Notes: generated by a model from the sequence alone, not told the origin. A stretch of DNA of 40,178 nucleotides from Methylococcales bacterium (GCA_003584875.1 QVQD01000171.1:1-40178); one strand, 5' to 3'. Positions 1 to 10,628 are shown, numbered from the stretch's first letter. Numbers and translations are program-made.

Positions 1-758
1 TTTTCACCTTCAATCTTGCCTTCAATCTTGCCTTCACTCTTACCATCAGCAAACGCAGTATCAGTGACTGCTTTTGCCTCATTGTAGGACAGCACGCTTT
101 TTAAATAGTCATCATATTGCTCAGTACTCAAATGCGATACCTCAGCGATATCAAAGCCTTTCTGAAAGACGGGTTCGTTTAGAATGACAGGAATATGATC
201 CATATCTTCTAAATGTTTTAAGAAGTACACCCACTTGTCAAAATGGCTTTCTAGTTCATGTTCTGTTTTATTGAACAACGGCATTTGCAAGAATTTAAAA
301 TGCAATTTATCGTAGAAAACATCCCCATCTTGATCTTTTAAACAGACATCACGTCTAAATTTACGCTCGTCTTCTTGTTCATCGTAAATAAAATCCAAAA
401 TGGCAATGAAATATACTGGCAGTAAACGAAAATCCCATACACCTTTTTGGCCTTGCTCACGAATCGGAAATGTCGAATAAAACAAAGACCGATCTTTGAA
501 AAAATGCATTTTAGCTTTTTGCATTTCGACGATAAATCGCTCACCGCTAGCGCTTTCACAGTAGATGTCAAAAATAGCTTTGCGCTCTTCAACAGTACTT
601 GAGAAGTTTTCTGGATTCTTAAAACTAAGCTGTGCAATTTGGTGATGAGTCGGCAAGAGCTGATTAAGGAAATCAATCAATAAGTCTTTGCTACCTTCTT
701 CACCAAAAAGCTTTTTGAAGCCAAAGTCAGTATAGGGATTGAAATATTTGCTAATCAT
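1..758 (-). CDS. Rpn family recombination-promoting nuclease / PD-(D/E)XK nuclease family putative transposase (3' end truncated by window edge)
   Basis: Reverse-strand reading from ATG at 756-758 gives MISKYFNPYTDFGFKKLFGEEGSKDLLIDFLNQLLP...FSSTVEERKAIFDIYCESASGERFIVEMQ..., typical of the family. The frame is open to the window edge, so it is missing from the ORF track. Confidence 0.88.
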   Translation of the reverse strand, partial: MISKYFNPYTDFGFKKLFGEEGSKDLLIDFLNQLLPTHHQIAQLSFKNPENFSSTVEERKAIFDIYCESASGERFIVEMQKAKMHFFKDRSLFYSTFPIREQGQKGVWDFRLLPVYFIAILDFIYDEQEDERKFRRDVCLKDQDGDVFYDKLHFKFLQMPLFNKTEHELESHFDKWVYFLKHLEDMDHIPVILNEPVFQKGFDIAEVSHLSTEQYDDYLKSVLSYNEAKAVTDTAFADGKSEGKIEGKIEGE

Positions 759-990
759 GAATGGCTATAACTGGAATGGATATTATTGTTAATGACATAA
801 TACCACGACACACAAGAAGCCCCAAAACTAGAGCATGTCATTCACTAGACATCACATCATTCCAATGAAAACCAAAAAATAATCGAATCAGGCCTAATGC
901 CATTGTAAATATAACTTTACTCTGACCCCAGTTATTACAACCATCATGAAAAGATCCCCTAGATATGGGATCATGTGTCAAAACAATCGG

Positions 991-1136
991 ATGCGACCCA
1001 ATGTCATTAAGTTAAGGGCTGGGGAAAAGCAAATAATCTGTAGGGGCGAATTTGTTGCCCAGTAACTCAGTCATCAAGGATACTGGGCGAATGTGTCGCC
1101 CCTACAAATCCTTAACTTAATGACATTGGGATGCGA
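991..1136. mobile_element. MITE-like palindromic element with 21-bp terminal inverted repeats and flanking ATGCGA direct repeats
   Basis: CCCAATGTCATTAAGTTAAGG at 997-1017 is the perfect reverse complement of 1110-1130. ATGCGA at 991-996 is repeated at 1131-1136. Internal GTAGGGGCGAA / TTCGCCC-type arms. Confidence 0.75.
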
Positions 1137-1476
1137 CCCTTTTATTCTTGTCAATCGTAACCCAAAGATCTTCGTACTCCCTTAGTTGTAAAATGTAACG
1201 ATAATTCAATTTTAAATATGCAGATGACTAGACTCGCAAGAAAGAGGACTGGAGGTTTTAATATAACTAACGATTTTATCGCACCCGGACAAATATCTAA
1301 TCATTCCCACGCGGAGTATGGCAACGATAAATATTTTCTATTATTTAAAACCGATAAAAGAATTTCCCCCACAACTCATCATTTAATTACCCGAACTGTT
1401 ATTTTTTACTTTACATGTGACTTTGTTACGATTTTAATATTATCTTTATATTGTTAAATCGATCGAGGCTATACAA

Positions 1477-1689
1477 ATGTCTAAAGCATCTTCTAAAGCA
1501 GACACTACTCACAATCCAGAAACTGGAGATGAAGACATTTTTGAAGGCGGTGAATTTGCTTCTTTAACTGAAAGCTTAGAAGAAGTTGACGTTAAAAGAG
1601 ACGCCCGCCGAAAAATTGAAATCTATTGGGAAAAAAAGCGTTTAAAAGAGCAATTTGATGATTTTGATGAATCAGAATTTGGCTTTTAA
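1477..1689 (+). CDS. PA3496-family small protein (putative envelope integrity protein)
   Basis: 70 aa; acidic N-terminus followed by RDARRKIEIYWEKKRLKEQFDDF, the typical PA3496-family signature. Confidence 0.7.
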   Translation: MSKASSKADTTHNPETGDEDIFEGGEFASLTESLEEVDVKRDARRKIEIYWEKKRLKEQFDDFDESEFGF

Positions 1690-2174
1690 GCTTTAATTGA
1701 ATCCGCCAAGCCTTTAAGAGCTATCACTACGGTTTGGCGTCTAATTTCTTGTCTATCACCGCTAAGATTTTCTTGTAGCACTTTATAACCATTAAGCCTA
1801 CTTGTCCAAGCAACAAATACTGTACCGACTGGTTTTTGCTTCGTTCCTCCGCTAGGCCCTGCGATACCTGTTACTGCTAACGCAAAATCAGCATCACTAT
1901 GAATCAAAGCTCCTGTAACCATTTCCGATACCGTTTCAGCACTCACTGCCCCATAAAGCTCTAATGTTAGAGGATTTACTCCAAGCATTTGTATTTTTGC
2001 AGCGTTACTGTAGGTTACAAAGCCTCTATCAAACCAAAGTGAACTTCCAGACACATCGGTTAATGCTTGCGAAATCCAGCCCCCTGTGCAAGATTCAGCA
2101 GTTACCAGCTTCTTTTGTTGTGTTTGCAATGCGTGCCCAACAATTTGAGCTAGTGTAAAAATTTCATGATCCAT
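1686..2174 (-). CDS. pncC: CinA family protein, nicotinamide-nucleotide amidohydrolase
   Basis: MDHEIFTLAQIVGHALQTQQKKLVTAESCTGGWISQALTDVSGSS...GIAGPSGGTKQKPVGTVFVAW is a classic CinA C-terminal domain. Start chosen at 2174 rather than 2225, because the longer form overlaps mutS. Confidence 0.9.
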   Translation of the reverse strand: MDHEIFTLAQIVGHALQTQQKKLVTAESCTGGWISQALTDVSGSSLWFDRGFVTYSNAAKIQMLGVNPLTLELYGAVSAETVSEMVTGALIHSDADFALAVTGIAGPSGGTKQKPVGTVFVAWTSRLNGYKVLQENLSGDRQEIRRQTVVIALKGLADSIKA

Positions 2175-2210
2175 GATGTGACCTTCGTTAACTTCGGCTA
2201 AAATAGCATA

Positions 2211-4790
2211 ATGACAATAAAACAAACATCACATGCCCCAAACACCCCGATGATGCAGCAATATTTGCGTATCAAAGCGGATCACCCCGATACCTTATTA
2301 TTTTATCGTATGGGCGATTTTTATGAACTATTCTTTGACGATGCCAAGCAAGCATCTCAATTACTCGATATTACTTTAACCAGCCGAGGTCAATCAGCAG
2401 GCTTACCTATTCCCATGGCAGGCATCCCCTATCACTCAGCTGAAGGTTATTTAGCTAAGTTATTAAAAAAAGGCGTCTCAGTTGCTATATGTGAACAAAT
2501 TGGAAATCCTGCGACCACTAAAGGACCAGTCGAACGTAAAGTCGTTCGCATAGTAACACCTGGTACAGTTACCGATGAAGCCTTATTGGATGATCGAAAA
2601 GATAATTTACTCGTTGCAATCAGTTCAGTAGCCAATAATGACCAACAATACGGCATTGCCAGTTTAGATTTAACCAGTGGCCGTTTTATTTTGCAACAAG
2701 TCGATTCAAAAGATCAATTATTGAGTGAATTAGGCCGCTTAAATCCAGCCGAACTACTTTTTAGTGAAGACTGGCAATTACCCGCCAGCTTACAATCACG
2801 CAGCGGTTTATGCCGTCGCTTACCTTGGCATTTTGATTTAGAAAGCGCTAGACAACGCATATTACAACAATTTAATACTTTAGACTTAAAGGGTTTTGGT
2901 TGTGAAAACTTAACTAGCGCTATCTCTGCAGCTGGGGCATTATTGCTCTATGTTAAAGAAACCCAGCAGACTGCCCTGCCCCATATCCAAGGCATTTGTA
3001 CTGAAAATACTGACGACAGCATTATACTTGACGCCTCCAGTCGACGAAATCTTGAATTGGATTATCATCCTTCGGGGCAATTACAATACACATTGTTTGG
3101 TGTTTTGGATAAAACCTCCACAGCGATGGGCAGTCGCTGCCTAAGACGCTGGATCAATCGACCATTACGTGATGTTCAGTGCCTCAATGATCGTTACGCC
3201 TGTATCGAAAATTTACTAAAAGATAGTCTCTATCAAGCCCTACAAAACCAATTACGTCGAGTAGGTGATATTGAACGCATCAGTTCACGTATCGCCTTAA
3301 AATCAGCGCGTCCTCGTGACTTATTAGTGCTACGTTCAACCTTGGCAGTGTTACCCGAATTACAACAAAGTTTGGCAACTAGCGATAATTCGCAACTGAC
3401 TCATATTGCCCAGCAAATAGACGAACATCCTGAAATTTTAGGTTTGCTACAAAAAGCTTTAATTGATAATCCACCCGTGCTTATTCGCGATGGGGGTGTT
3501 ATTGCTCCAGGCTACCATCAAGATTTAGATGAGCTAAGAAACTTAAGCCAAAACGCTGATCAGTTCCTGATTGACATGGAAAACAGGGAGAAAGCGGCTA
3601 CCGGCATTAGTACGCTTAAAGTTAACTATAATCGTGTCCATGGTTATTACATTGAAATATCACACTTACACGCCGATAAAATACCGCTACATTACACGCG
3701 CAAACAAACGCTAAAAGGTGCAGAACGTTATATTACTGAAGAATTAAAAAGCTTTGAAGACAAGGTGCTTAGCGCAAAAGATAAAGCCTTGTCTTTTGAG
3801 AAATTTCTTTACGAAGAATTACTTAACATTATCGCTGCGGACTTAATCCCATTACAACAGTGTGCAGCGGCTCTTGCGGAACTAGATGTTATTAATACTT
3901 TTGCCGAACGTGCAGTGACTCTAAATTTATCTGCGCCTACTTTGACAAATGAGCCTGGCATAAATATTGAGGGTGGACGCCATTTGGTCATTGAACAGGT
4001 CTCTGACATTCCTTTTGTGCCTAATGATTTACTTTTTACAGATCAACGCAGAATGTTAGTCGTTACAGGCCCCAATATGGGCGGTAAATCAACCTATATG
4101 CGCCAAGCTGCACTCATTGTGTTAATCGCTCACATTGGCAGCTATGTGCCAGCTAAACAATTAATCTGCGGGCCTATCGATAAAATATATACCCGCATAG
4201 GCGCTTCAGATGATTTATCAAGTGGGCGCTCTACTTTTATGGTGGAAATGTCAGAAACAGCTAATATCTTGCATAATGCCACAGAAAAAAGCTTGATACT
4301 CATGGATGAAATAGGCCGAGGTACCAGTACTTTTGATGGCTTATCTTTAGCGTGGGCTTGTGCAGATCATTTGGCTAAAAAAACCAAAGCCTTTACTCTG
4401 TTTGCTACTCATTATTTTGAACTCACTACGCTAGCCGATGAACAAGATATCATCTATAACGTACATTTGGATGCGATGGAACACGGAGACAAAATCATCT
4501 TTTTACATGCCGTTAAAGACGGCCCTGCCAATCAAAGTTATGGCTTGCAAGTCGCCGCTTTAGCGGGTGTACCTAAATCAGTCATTGAAAAAGCAAAAAC
4601 TAAATTACGGCATTTAGAAGATCATGCTTATAAAGAACAACAAAGTGCAACTGACGTAAAGCAACTGGACTTATTTTCATCGCCAGAAGATCACCCTGCC
4701 GTTACTTTGCTAGAAGAAACGCTACCAGATGATCTTAGCCCAAAACAAGCCTTAGATTTACTTTATAAGCTTAAGGCTTTAGTGGTATAG
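2211..4790 (+). CDS. mutS: DNA mismatch repair protein MutS
   Basis: 859 aa; [32 protein letters not shown] and Walker [15 protein letters not shown], plus [17 protein letters not shown] and FATHYFELT. Confidence 0.98.
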   Translation: MTIKQTSHAPNTPMMQQYLRIKADHPDTLLFYRMGDFYELFFDDAKQASQLLDITLTSRGQSAGLPIPMAGIPYHSAEGYLAKLLKKGVSVAICEQIGNPATTKGPVERKVVRIVTPGTVTDEALLDDRKDNLLVAISSVANNDQQYGIASLDLTSGRFILQQVDSKDQLLSELGRLNPAELLFSEDWQLPASLQSRSGLCRRLPWHFDLESARQRILQQFNTLDLKGFGCENLTSAISAAGALLLYVKETQQTALPHIQGICTENTDDSIILDASSRRNLELDYHPSGQLQYTLFGVLDKTSTAMGSRCLRRWINRPLRDVQCLNDRYACIENLLKDSLYQALQNQLRRVGDIERISSRIALKSARPRDLLVLRSTLAVLPELQQSLATSDNSQLTHIAQQIDEHPEILGLLQKALIDNPPVLIRDGGVIAPGYHQDLDELRNLSQNADQFLIDMENREKAATGISTLKVNYNRVHGYYIEISHLHADKIPLHYTRKQTLKGAERYITEELKSFEDKVLSAKDKALSFEKFLYEELLNIIAADLIPLQQCAAALAELDVINTFAERAVTLNLSAPTLTNEPGINIEGGRHLVIEQVSDIPFVPNDLLFTDQRRMLVVTGPNMGGKSTYMRQAALIVLIAHIGSYVPAKQLICGPIDKIYTRIGASDDLSSGRSTFMVEMSETANILHNATEKSLILMDEIGRGTSTFDGLSLAWACADHLAKKTKAFTLFATHYFELTTLADEQDIIYNVHLDAMEHGDKIIFLHAVKDGPANQSYGLQVAALAGVPKSVIEKAKTKLRHLEDHAYKEQQSATDVKQLDLFSSPEDHPAVTLLEETLPDDLSPKQALDLLYKLKALVV

Positions 4791-4830
4791 GTATAGCTAT
4801 CTAGATCAGTTTTAAATAAAGTGCTGAAGT

Positions 4831-5244
4831 GTAGGATGGATAAGCGATAAAGACTGTGAAAGTATTCTTTTTTCCCCCTCTTTAGCCGTAGGTATCTTCA
4901 CAAGTTTCTTATCGGCGTGGAAACGATAAAAATCACCGTTGGGTTGTATTGCATACGCCCAATATCGAAAGTCCAATGTTATAGAGCTTATTTTATAAGG
5001 GCGTATGCAATACGCCCCTACGATCTTCACCACAATGTTATCGTTCTGCGTGGGAATGCTAACAATTATTTTTGTAGATACCTATGCTCTTTAGCAAAGA
5101 GGGGTTAAGGCAGATTTGGGCTATTAAAAATAATCATTAAATATTATTAGCCTATAACACAAAAAATCCCCTCAGCCCCCCTTTTACAAAGGGGGAAGCT
5201 AAAATCACAATACTTTCACAGTCTCTGGCGCTTATCCACCCTAC
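4831..5244. repeat. Long inverted-repeat element (GTAGGATGGATAAGCG...ACTGTGAAAGTATT ends), interrupted by a nested MITE
   Basis: gtaggatggataagcgataaagactgtgaaagtatt at 4831 onward is an imperfect reverse complement of aatactttcacagtctctggcgcttatccaccctac ending at 5244. Confidence 0.75.
4878..5095. mobile_element. CATAGGTATC-family MITE, copy 1 (long form), with 9-bp target duplication
   Basis: Element 4887-5086 runs cgtaggtatcttcacaa...ttttgtagatacctatg. Direct repeat CTCTTTAGC at 4878-4886 and 5087-5095. Confidence 0.85.
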
Positions 5245-5267
5245 AAAAACTTAACTGTGGGCATCAA

Positions 5268-5348
5268 GTAGCCTCGATGAAACGCAGTGGAATCGAGCAA
5301 ATCGGAGCTCAGTAAATACTCGATTCCGCGTTGCTTCATCGAGGCTAC
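5268..5348. repeat. Palindromic intergenic repeat (gtagcctcgatgaaacgcagtggaatcgag ... ctcgattccgcgttgcttcatcgaggctac)
   Basis: About 30-nt near-perfect inverted arms around a short spacer, just downstream of oadB. Confidence 0.8.
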
Positions 5349-5363
5349 GGACTGATAGCTGAT

Positions 5364-6491
5364 TTATTTAACCAAACTTAACAAGACACCGGCAGCAACC
5401 GCAGACCCAATAACACCCGCAACATTAGGTCCCATTGCATGCATTAATAAGAAGTTATGCGGATTACTTTCTAAACCTAGCTTATTGGCAACTCTAGCCG
5501 CCATAGGTACTGCAGACACACCAGCCGCGCCAATCAATGGATTAATGGGCGTATCACTAAATCTATTCATAATTTTTGCCATAATAACCCCAGAAGCGGT
5601 ACCGATGGCAAAAGCGACAGCACCTAAGGCTAAAATACCCAAGGTTTGTAATTGTAAAAATGCGGCTGCGCTGAGCTTAGAACCCACAGCTAAGCCTAAA
5701 AATATAGTCACTATATTAATCAGCTCGTTTTGAGCCGTTTGACTTAAACGCTCTACAACGCCACAGGCATTCATTAAATTACCTAAGGCAAACATACCTA
5801 TTAAGGGCGTAGCAGAAGGTAGTAAAAGTATAGATAACACGAGCAACATTAATGGAAAAACAATCTTTTCAGTTTTGCTAACCACACGCATTTGCTTCAT
5901 TTCAATTTTGCGTTCATCTTCTGTAGTTAAGGCACGCATAATCGGAGGCTGAATTAGAGGAACTAAGGCCATGTATGAATAAGCTGCAACAGCGATAGCG
6001 CCCAATAAATCAGGTGCTAATTTTGAAGCGACATAAATAGCAGTAGGGCCATCAGCTCCTCCAATAATGCCAATAGCGGCAGCATCTTTCAAACTAAATT
6101 CTAGTCCTGGCACCACGTTAAGGGCTAACGCGCCTAGCAAAGAAGCAAATATACCAAATTGCGCGGCCGCTCCTAATAATAAAGTTTTAGGATTGGCCAA
6201 CATAGGACCAAAATCAGTCATTGCCCCAACACCCATAAAAATGAGTAGAGGGAATATACCGGCTTTAATTCCAAAATAAAGGTAAGACAATAAACCACCC
6301 TCTTCAGCTATACCTGCCACAGGTATATTACTGAGTATGGCTCCAAAACCTATGGGTAGTAATAAAAGTGGCTCGAAGCCTTTTTTAATTGCCAAAAACA
6401 ATAACAAAAAGCCAACCAACATCATAAATGCCTGGCCACTCGTAAAATTATACAGACCAGTGCTTTGCCAGAGTGCCGTCAAATTTTCCAT
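5364..6491 (-). CDS. oadB: Sodium ion-translocating decarboxylase subunit beta
   Basis: Multi-TM protein [57 protein letters not shown]...[54 protein letters not shown], characteristic of OadB/GcdB. Start at 6491. Confidence 0.95.
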   Translation of the reverse strand: MENLTALWQSTGLYNFTSGQAFMMLVGFLLLFLAIKKGFEPLLLLPIGFGAILSNIPVAGIAEEGGLLSYLYFGIKAGIFPLLIFMGVGAMTDFGPMLANPKTLLLGAAAQFGIFASLLGALALNVVPGLEFSLKDAAAIGIIGGADGPTAIYVASKLAPDLLGAIAVAAYSYMALVPLIQPPIMRALTTEDERKIEMKQMRVVSKTEKIVFPLMLLVLSILLLPSATPLIGMFALGNLMNACGVVERLSQTAQNELINIVTIFLGLAVGSKLSAAAFLQLQTLGILALGAVAFAIGTASGVIMAKIMNRFSDTPINPLIGAAGVSAVPMAARVANKLGLESNPHNFLLMHAMGPNVAGVIGSAVAAGVLLSLVK

Positions 6492-6519
6492 AATATTTCT
6501 CTTAATGCAACATTTTGAG

Positions 6520-8307
6520 CTATAAAGAAACCAAGGCGTTACCACCAGCGACAGCGCCGCCTTCCTTGATATGAACTGCACTCACTATGCCGCTAAATTT
6601 AGATCTAACTTCTGTTTCCATTTTCATGGCTTCCATAATAACAACCACATCACCTTCTGCTACAGTGCTACCCACTTCAACAAGAATTTTAAGGATATTG
6701 CCTGCCATTGGCGCATAAACTTCAGCACCTGACGAAACGATTGGCTCTATAACAGTATTTTCAGTAACTGTAGGCTTTATAGCTAATGGAGTACCAGGAG
6801 GACCGACAATGACATTAAAGTTTCTACCATCGACGTTAACAATATAGGCTTGTGTAGCAGAGTTAACCGCTGAGGGTTTAACAGGCGCTTCTGAACTAAT
6901 GGCAGCAACATCTGGCGCAGCTTCAAAAGCAGAAGCATTTCCACGATTAACTAAGAATTTCCAGCCGACTTGAGCAAACATGCCGTTAATTAAAGCATCT
7001 TCTTCAATATCATTAGATAGCTTTACATTTTCAGACAAGGCTTTTTCTTTGACTTCAGTAATCAACTTATCCATTTCTGGTTCGATTAAATCCGCTGGCC
7101 TACAAGTTATTGCTTTCGCACCATCTAGCACTCTATCTTGCAATTGTTTGTTAACCGGTGCGGGAGTTGCCCCATATTCACCCTTTAACACCCCCGCTGT
7201 TTCTTTGGTTATAGTTTTATAGCGCTCACCGTTCAAGACATTCATCACGGCTTGGGTACCTACGATTTGTGAAGTAGGCGTTACGAGAGGAATGAAGCCT
7301 AAATCTTCACGCACACGAGGGATTTCATGCATCACTTCATCAAACTTATCTGCAGCCCCTTGCTCTTTTAATTGACTTTCCATGTTGGTCAACATGCCAC
7401 CAGGCACTTGAGAAATTAAAATACGTCCATCAACACCTTTTAGGCTGCCTTCATATTGAGCATACTTTTTACGAATATCTCTGAAATAATGCGCAATTTC
7501 CTCTAATTTAGCCAAATCCAAACCAGTAGAACGACCCGTACCTTCAAGACTAGCAACGATAGTCTCAGTAGCACTATGACCATAAGTCATACTCATGGAA
7601 GAAATAGCGGTATCAACGTTATCGATACCTGCTTCAGCCGCTTTAATCAACGTGGCAACACTTAAACCAGTAGTGGCATGACAATGAAGATGAATGGGGA
7701 TTTTTGTACTTTTCTTTAGACGACTCACTAATTCATAAGCATCATAAGGCTTTAATAAACCTGCCATGTCTTTAATACAAATTGAATGAGCACCCATATC
7801 TTCAATCTGCTTACCTAAATCCACCCAAACATTAAGAGTATGGACTGGGCTTGTGGTGTAAGAAATTGTACCTTGAGCATGCGCATCAGTATTCAACACC
7901 GCTTTAACAGCATGTTCAATATTACGCATATCATTCATGGCATCAAAAATCCTAAAGACATCAATACCATTAACAGCACTACGCTCTACAAATTTATCAA
8001 CGACATCATCAGCATAATGCCGATATCCTAAAAGGTTCTGGCCTCTTAACAACATTTGTTGAGGCGTATTAGGCATGGCGGTTTTTAATAAACGCAATCT
8101 TTCCCAGGGATCTTCACCTAAATAACGGATACAAGCATCAAACGTCGCTCCACCCCATGATTCGATAGACCAATAACCTATTTGATCTATTTTTCCACAG
8201 ATTGGGAGCATATCTTCTATGCGTAAACGAGTGGCTAAGATGGATTGATGTGCATCACGTAAAACAACTTCAGTAATGCTTAGGGGCTTTTTTTTATCTT
8301 GGGCCAT
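6520..8307 (-). CDS. oadA: Sodium-extruding oxaloacetate decarboxylase subunit alpha (biotin-dependent carboxyltransferase)
   Basis: [31 protein letters not shown]...; C-terminal biotinyl motif [13 protein letters not shown]. Confidence 0.95.
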   Translation of the reverse strand: MAQDKKKPLSITEVVLRDAHQSILATRLRIEDMLPICGKIDQIGYWSIESWGGATFDACIRYLGEDPWERLRLLKTAMPNTPQQMLLRGQNLLGYRHYADDVVDKFVERSAVNGIDVFRIFDAMNDMRNIEHAVKAVLNTDAHAQGTISYTTSPVHTLNVWVDLGKQIEDMGAHSICIKDMAGLLKPYDAYELVSRLKKSTKIPIHLHCHATTGLSVATLIKAAEAGIDNVDTAISSMSMTYGHSATETIVASLEGTGRSTGLDLAKLEEIAHYFRDIRKKYAQYEGSLKGVDGRILISQVPGGMLTNMESQLKEQGAADKFDEVMHEIPRVREDLGFIPLVTPTSQIVGTQAVMNVLNGERYKTITKETAGVLKGEYGATPAPVNKQLQDRVLDGAKAITCRPADLIEPEMDKLITEVKEKALSENVKLSNDIEEDALINGMFAQVGWKFLVNRGNASAFEAAPDVAAISSEAPVKPSAVNSATQAYIVNVDGRNFNVIVGPPGTPLAIKPTVTENTVIEPIVSSGAEVYAPMAGNILKILVEVGSTVAEGDVVVIMEAMKMETEVRSKFSGIVSAVHIKEGGAVAGGNALVSL

Positions 8308-8523
8308 TGTTACTAGTTCTCCGATAACCTTATAAAGGTGTTTAATCTATTGACCTTTTGAGTCGTTCACATTCATTCTATAATAAAAGCTTGATTAAGG
8401 CATTTTCATAATGTTGTCACGGCACTATTACTAGCACCAAAACAGTATTTTCTTAATCTTTAAGGGTTATTTAAAACCAAGATAACCATAAACATTCGGT
8501 ATGTAAATCAGTAATCAGTGCTT

Positions 8524-8760
8524 TTATTGTTGTTTATTACGATGCTGATGCACGGCTGCAGTAATTGCAGCAATAATATTTTTATCAATGCCACTCGATG
8601 AGGTCGCTGCTGTTCCAGCTATGTTTGGCGTTTCTGGAAAAAATCTTTCTATCAACGATGACATCATATTAATGGCAACCACTAACATAGTCAAAAACAG
8701 GAATACTATAGTCATTCCTGCCAACATTAGCTCAATTCCTTTACTCATTAATTCTGTCAT
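8524..8760 (-). CDS. oadG: OadG family protein (oxaloacetate decarboxylase gamma chain)
   Basis: 78-aa single-TM protein ELMLAGMTIVFLFLTMLVVAINMMS located directly upstream of oadA-oadB. Confidence 0.85.
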   Translation of the reverse strand: MTELMSKGIELMLAGMTIVFLFLTMLVVAINMMSSLIERFFPETPNIAGTAATSSSGIDKNIIAAITAAVHQHRNKQQ

Positions 8761-9054
8761 AATCCCCTGCCTTGTATTGAAACGATTAAATCAACTTTTA
8801 AATCATCAATTCGTGTTTACATTATCCATAAAAGCACATCGCTAAACAAACTAAAAGATAGGTAACTCCCTAGGTTTATAGATTCTTAGGATACACACAA
8901 ATTTTATTGATTAGCCTTAATCCATAATTAATTATCTATTCTATCTAAATTGACCTAGGCATACACATCAAATAACCCGATTAATATTAAACCTGAACAA
9001 TCAGTAAGAACTAAAATACTTAACAAACAACCGAGTTATACAGCCAAATAAAAA

Positions 9055-9357
9055 AGGCTCTATGTGAATCGTAGCGAGTAATCATTGTGAACTCTTATGA
9101 AGAGTAACAATGTTTTATTGTAGGGGCGAATTCATTCGCCAACTACAAAAAGGATTAAATACTTGGCGAATGAATTCGCCCCTACAAGATAATGATCCAC
9201 CTATCAAGGCTTACATCATGCAAGGTATTATCATATAGCGTTTTTGATAATAGATAATATTAATGAATCAATAAACATAAATAATGAAATGGTAAACAAA
9301 AGTTTCACCAATGAGTCGATTTTATTTGAACGCTAGCCAGTAGGATCACATAGAGCC
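9055..9357. mobile_element. Non-autonomous element with GGCTCTATGTGA terminal inverted repeats and near-perfect 8-bp target duplication
   Basis: ggctctatgtgaatc at 9055 and gatcacatagagcc ending at 9357. Flanks ataaaaaa (9047-9054) and gtaaaaaa (9358-9365). Confidence 0.65.
9119..9188. repeat. Perfect long hairpin TTGTAGGGGCGAATTCATTCGCCAA ... TTGGCGAATGAATTCGCCCCTACAA
   Basis: About 24-nt inverted arms inside the 9055-9357 element. Confidence 0.85.
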
Positions 9358-9496
9358 GTAAAAAAGATTAAAAACTTACTTTTAGACAGGGGTAAATAAG
9401 GAGGAATTATAGGGATAACACTACAACCACTTAGTCTGGATGTAGATTCTTGGAAAAGTCTATTTAAGTGCTTAATTTAATGAGAAATAACTTTAT

Positions 9497-9533
9497 AAAA
9501 AAAAGCCCTCCCAATTACTGAGCGGGAGGACTT
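9497..9533 (-). terminator. Rho-independent terminator on the minus strand with no ORF upstream
   Basis: Minus-strand RNA AAGUCCUCCC-gcucaguaauu-GGGAGGGCUU followed by a U run (plus-strand a-tract 9497-9504). Confidence 0.75.
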
Positions 9534-9722
9534 ATAGAGGAGGACATTTAGTCAATTCACTTTTCGTCAATATAATTGATGAACTTTAAAAATCTTAAAA
9601 AGGTTTTGTCCTAACGACTGTGTTAATAAATTACTCGCCAAAGTTGATTTTGTCAAATAATAATTGGACAAAACATGTACAATATTTTTTCTGGAAATCA
9701 TTTACTACTAGAGGAACACGCA

Positions 9723-10628
9723 ATGAATATATTAATTACTGGCGGTACCGGCTTTATTGGCCGCACCTTAATCAAGAATCTACAAAAAGAGAGTCATAAA
9801 ATAACGGTCTTAAGCCGCACACCTGACACCATCAATAAAATATTCAGCAATGAAGTTACAGCATTATCGAATATCGATCTGTTGAGGCCAGACCATAACT
9901 TTGAAATCATTATTAATCTTGCTGGCGCAGCCATTTTTGATCATCACTGGAGCGATGCCCGAAAACAAGTAATCAGAGACAGCAGAATTAAGCTCACCGA
10001 ACAATTAATAACTTACATAGAACAAGCCACCATTAAACCCGAATTATTAATCAGTAGCTCTGCGATTGGCTATTATGGCGATCAAGGCAATCAGAAATTA
10101 AACGAATCATCGCCCGTAAAAGCTGATTTTTCACAGCACTTATGTGCCGACTGGGAAAGCGCCGCGCTTCAAGCAGAAAAATTTGGCGTCAGAGTTTGCC
10201 TGATTAGAACGGGGTTAGTATTAGCCCATGACGGAGGCTTATTGCATCGTATGCAAGTTCCTTTTAAGTTAGGATTGGGTGGAATTCTGGGTAATGGCCA
10301 GCAATGGATGTCATGGATACACAGAGCTGATTGGATCAATATCGCAAAACTCATGATCAACAATAAGTCTATGCAAGGCGCTTACAATGCAACAGCACCT
10401 TATCCAGTGACCAATAGTGATTTTACAAAAATTTTGTCCAAGCATTTAAAGCGACCTGCTTTATTACCGGCACCCGCATGGCTATTAAAAATGCTCTTAG
10501 GTGAAAGGTCAGATTTAGTTTTAGCAAGTCAGCGAGTGCTACCTGAACGCTTATTAGCTGAAAATTTTCATTTTGAATATTCTGAACTTTTATCAGCCTT
10601 AACAGAAATTAGCTCACATCATGAATAA
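9723..10628 (+). CDS. TIGR01777 family SDR-like epimerase
   Basis: MNILITGGTGFIGRTLIKNL...INLAGAAIFDHHWSDARKQVIRDSRIKLT...ISSSAIGYYGDQG...WISWIHRADWI-type signature. Confidence 0.92.
   Translation: MNILITGGTGFIGRTLIKNLQKESHKITVLSRTPDTINKIFSNEVTALSNIDLLRPDHNFEIIINLAGAAIFDHHWSDARKQVIRDSRIKLTEQLITYIEQATIKPELLISSSAIGYYGDQGNQKLNESSPVKADFSQHLCADWESAALQAEKFGVRVCLIRTGLVLAHDGGLLHRMQVPFKLGLGGILGNGQQWMSWIHRADWINIAKLMINNKSMQGAYNATAPYPVTNSDFTKILSKHLKRPALLPAPAWLLKMLLGERSDLVLASQRVLPERLLAENFHFEYSELLSALTEISSHHE

Noticed and set aside
338-676. 112-aa minus-strand ORF from the track
   Set aside because: Out-of-frame shadow of the real Rpn-family reading frame (start at 758), which runs off the window.
1218-1457. 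79-aa plus-strand ORF
   Set aside because: No recognisable motif and an AT-rich leader region. It overlaps decayed repeat-like sequence (attcccacgcggagtatggcaacgata), so not supported as coding.
2447-2656. Antisense ORFs within mutS, oadA, oadB, rpsA, gyrA and other genes
   Set aside because: Shadow ORFs opposite well-supported conserved genes.
4812-5108. ORFs 4812-5033 (-) and 4917-5108 (+)
   Set aside because: Lie within the nested MITE/host repeat; chance ORFs in palindromic DNA.
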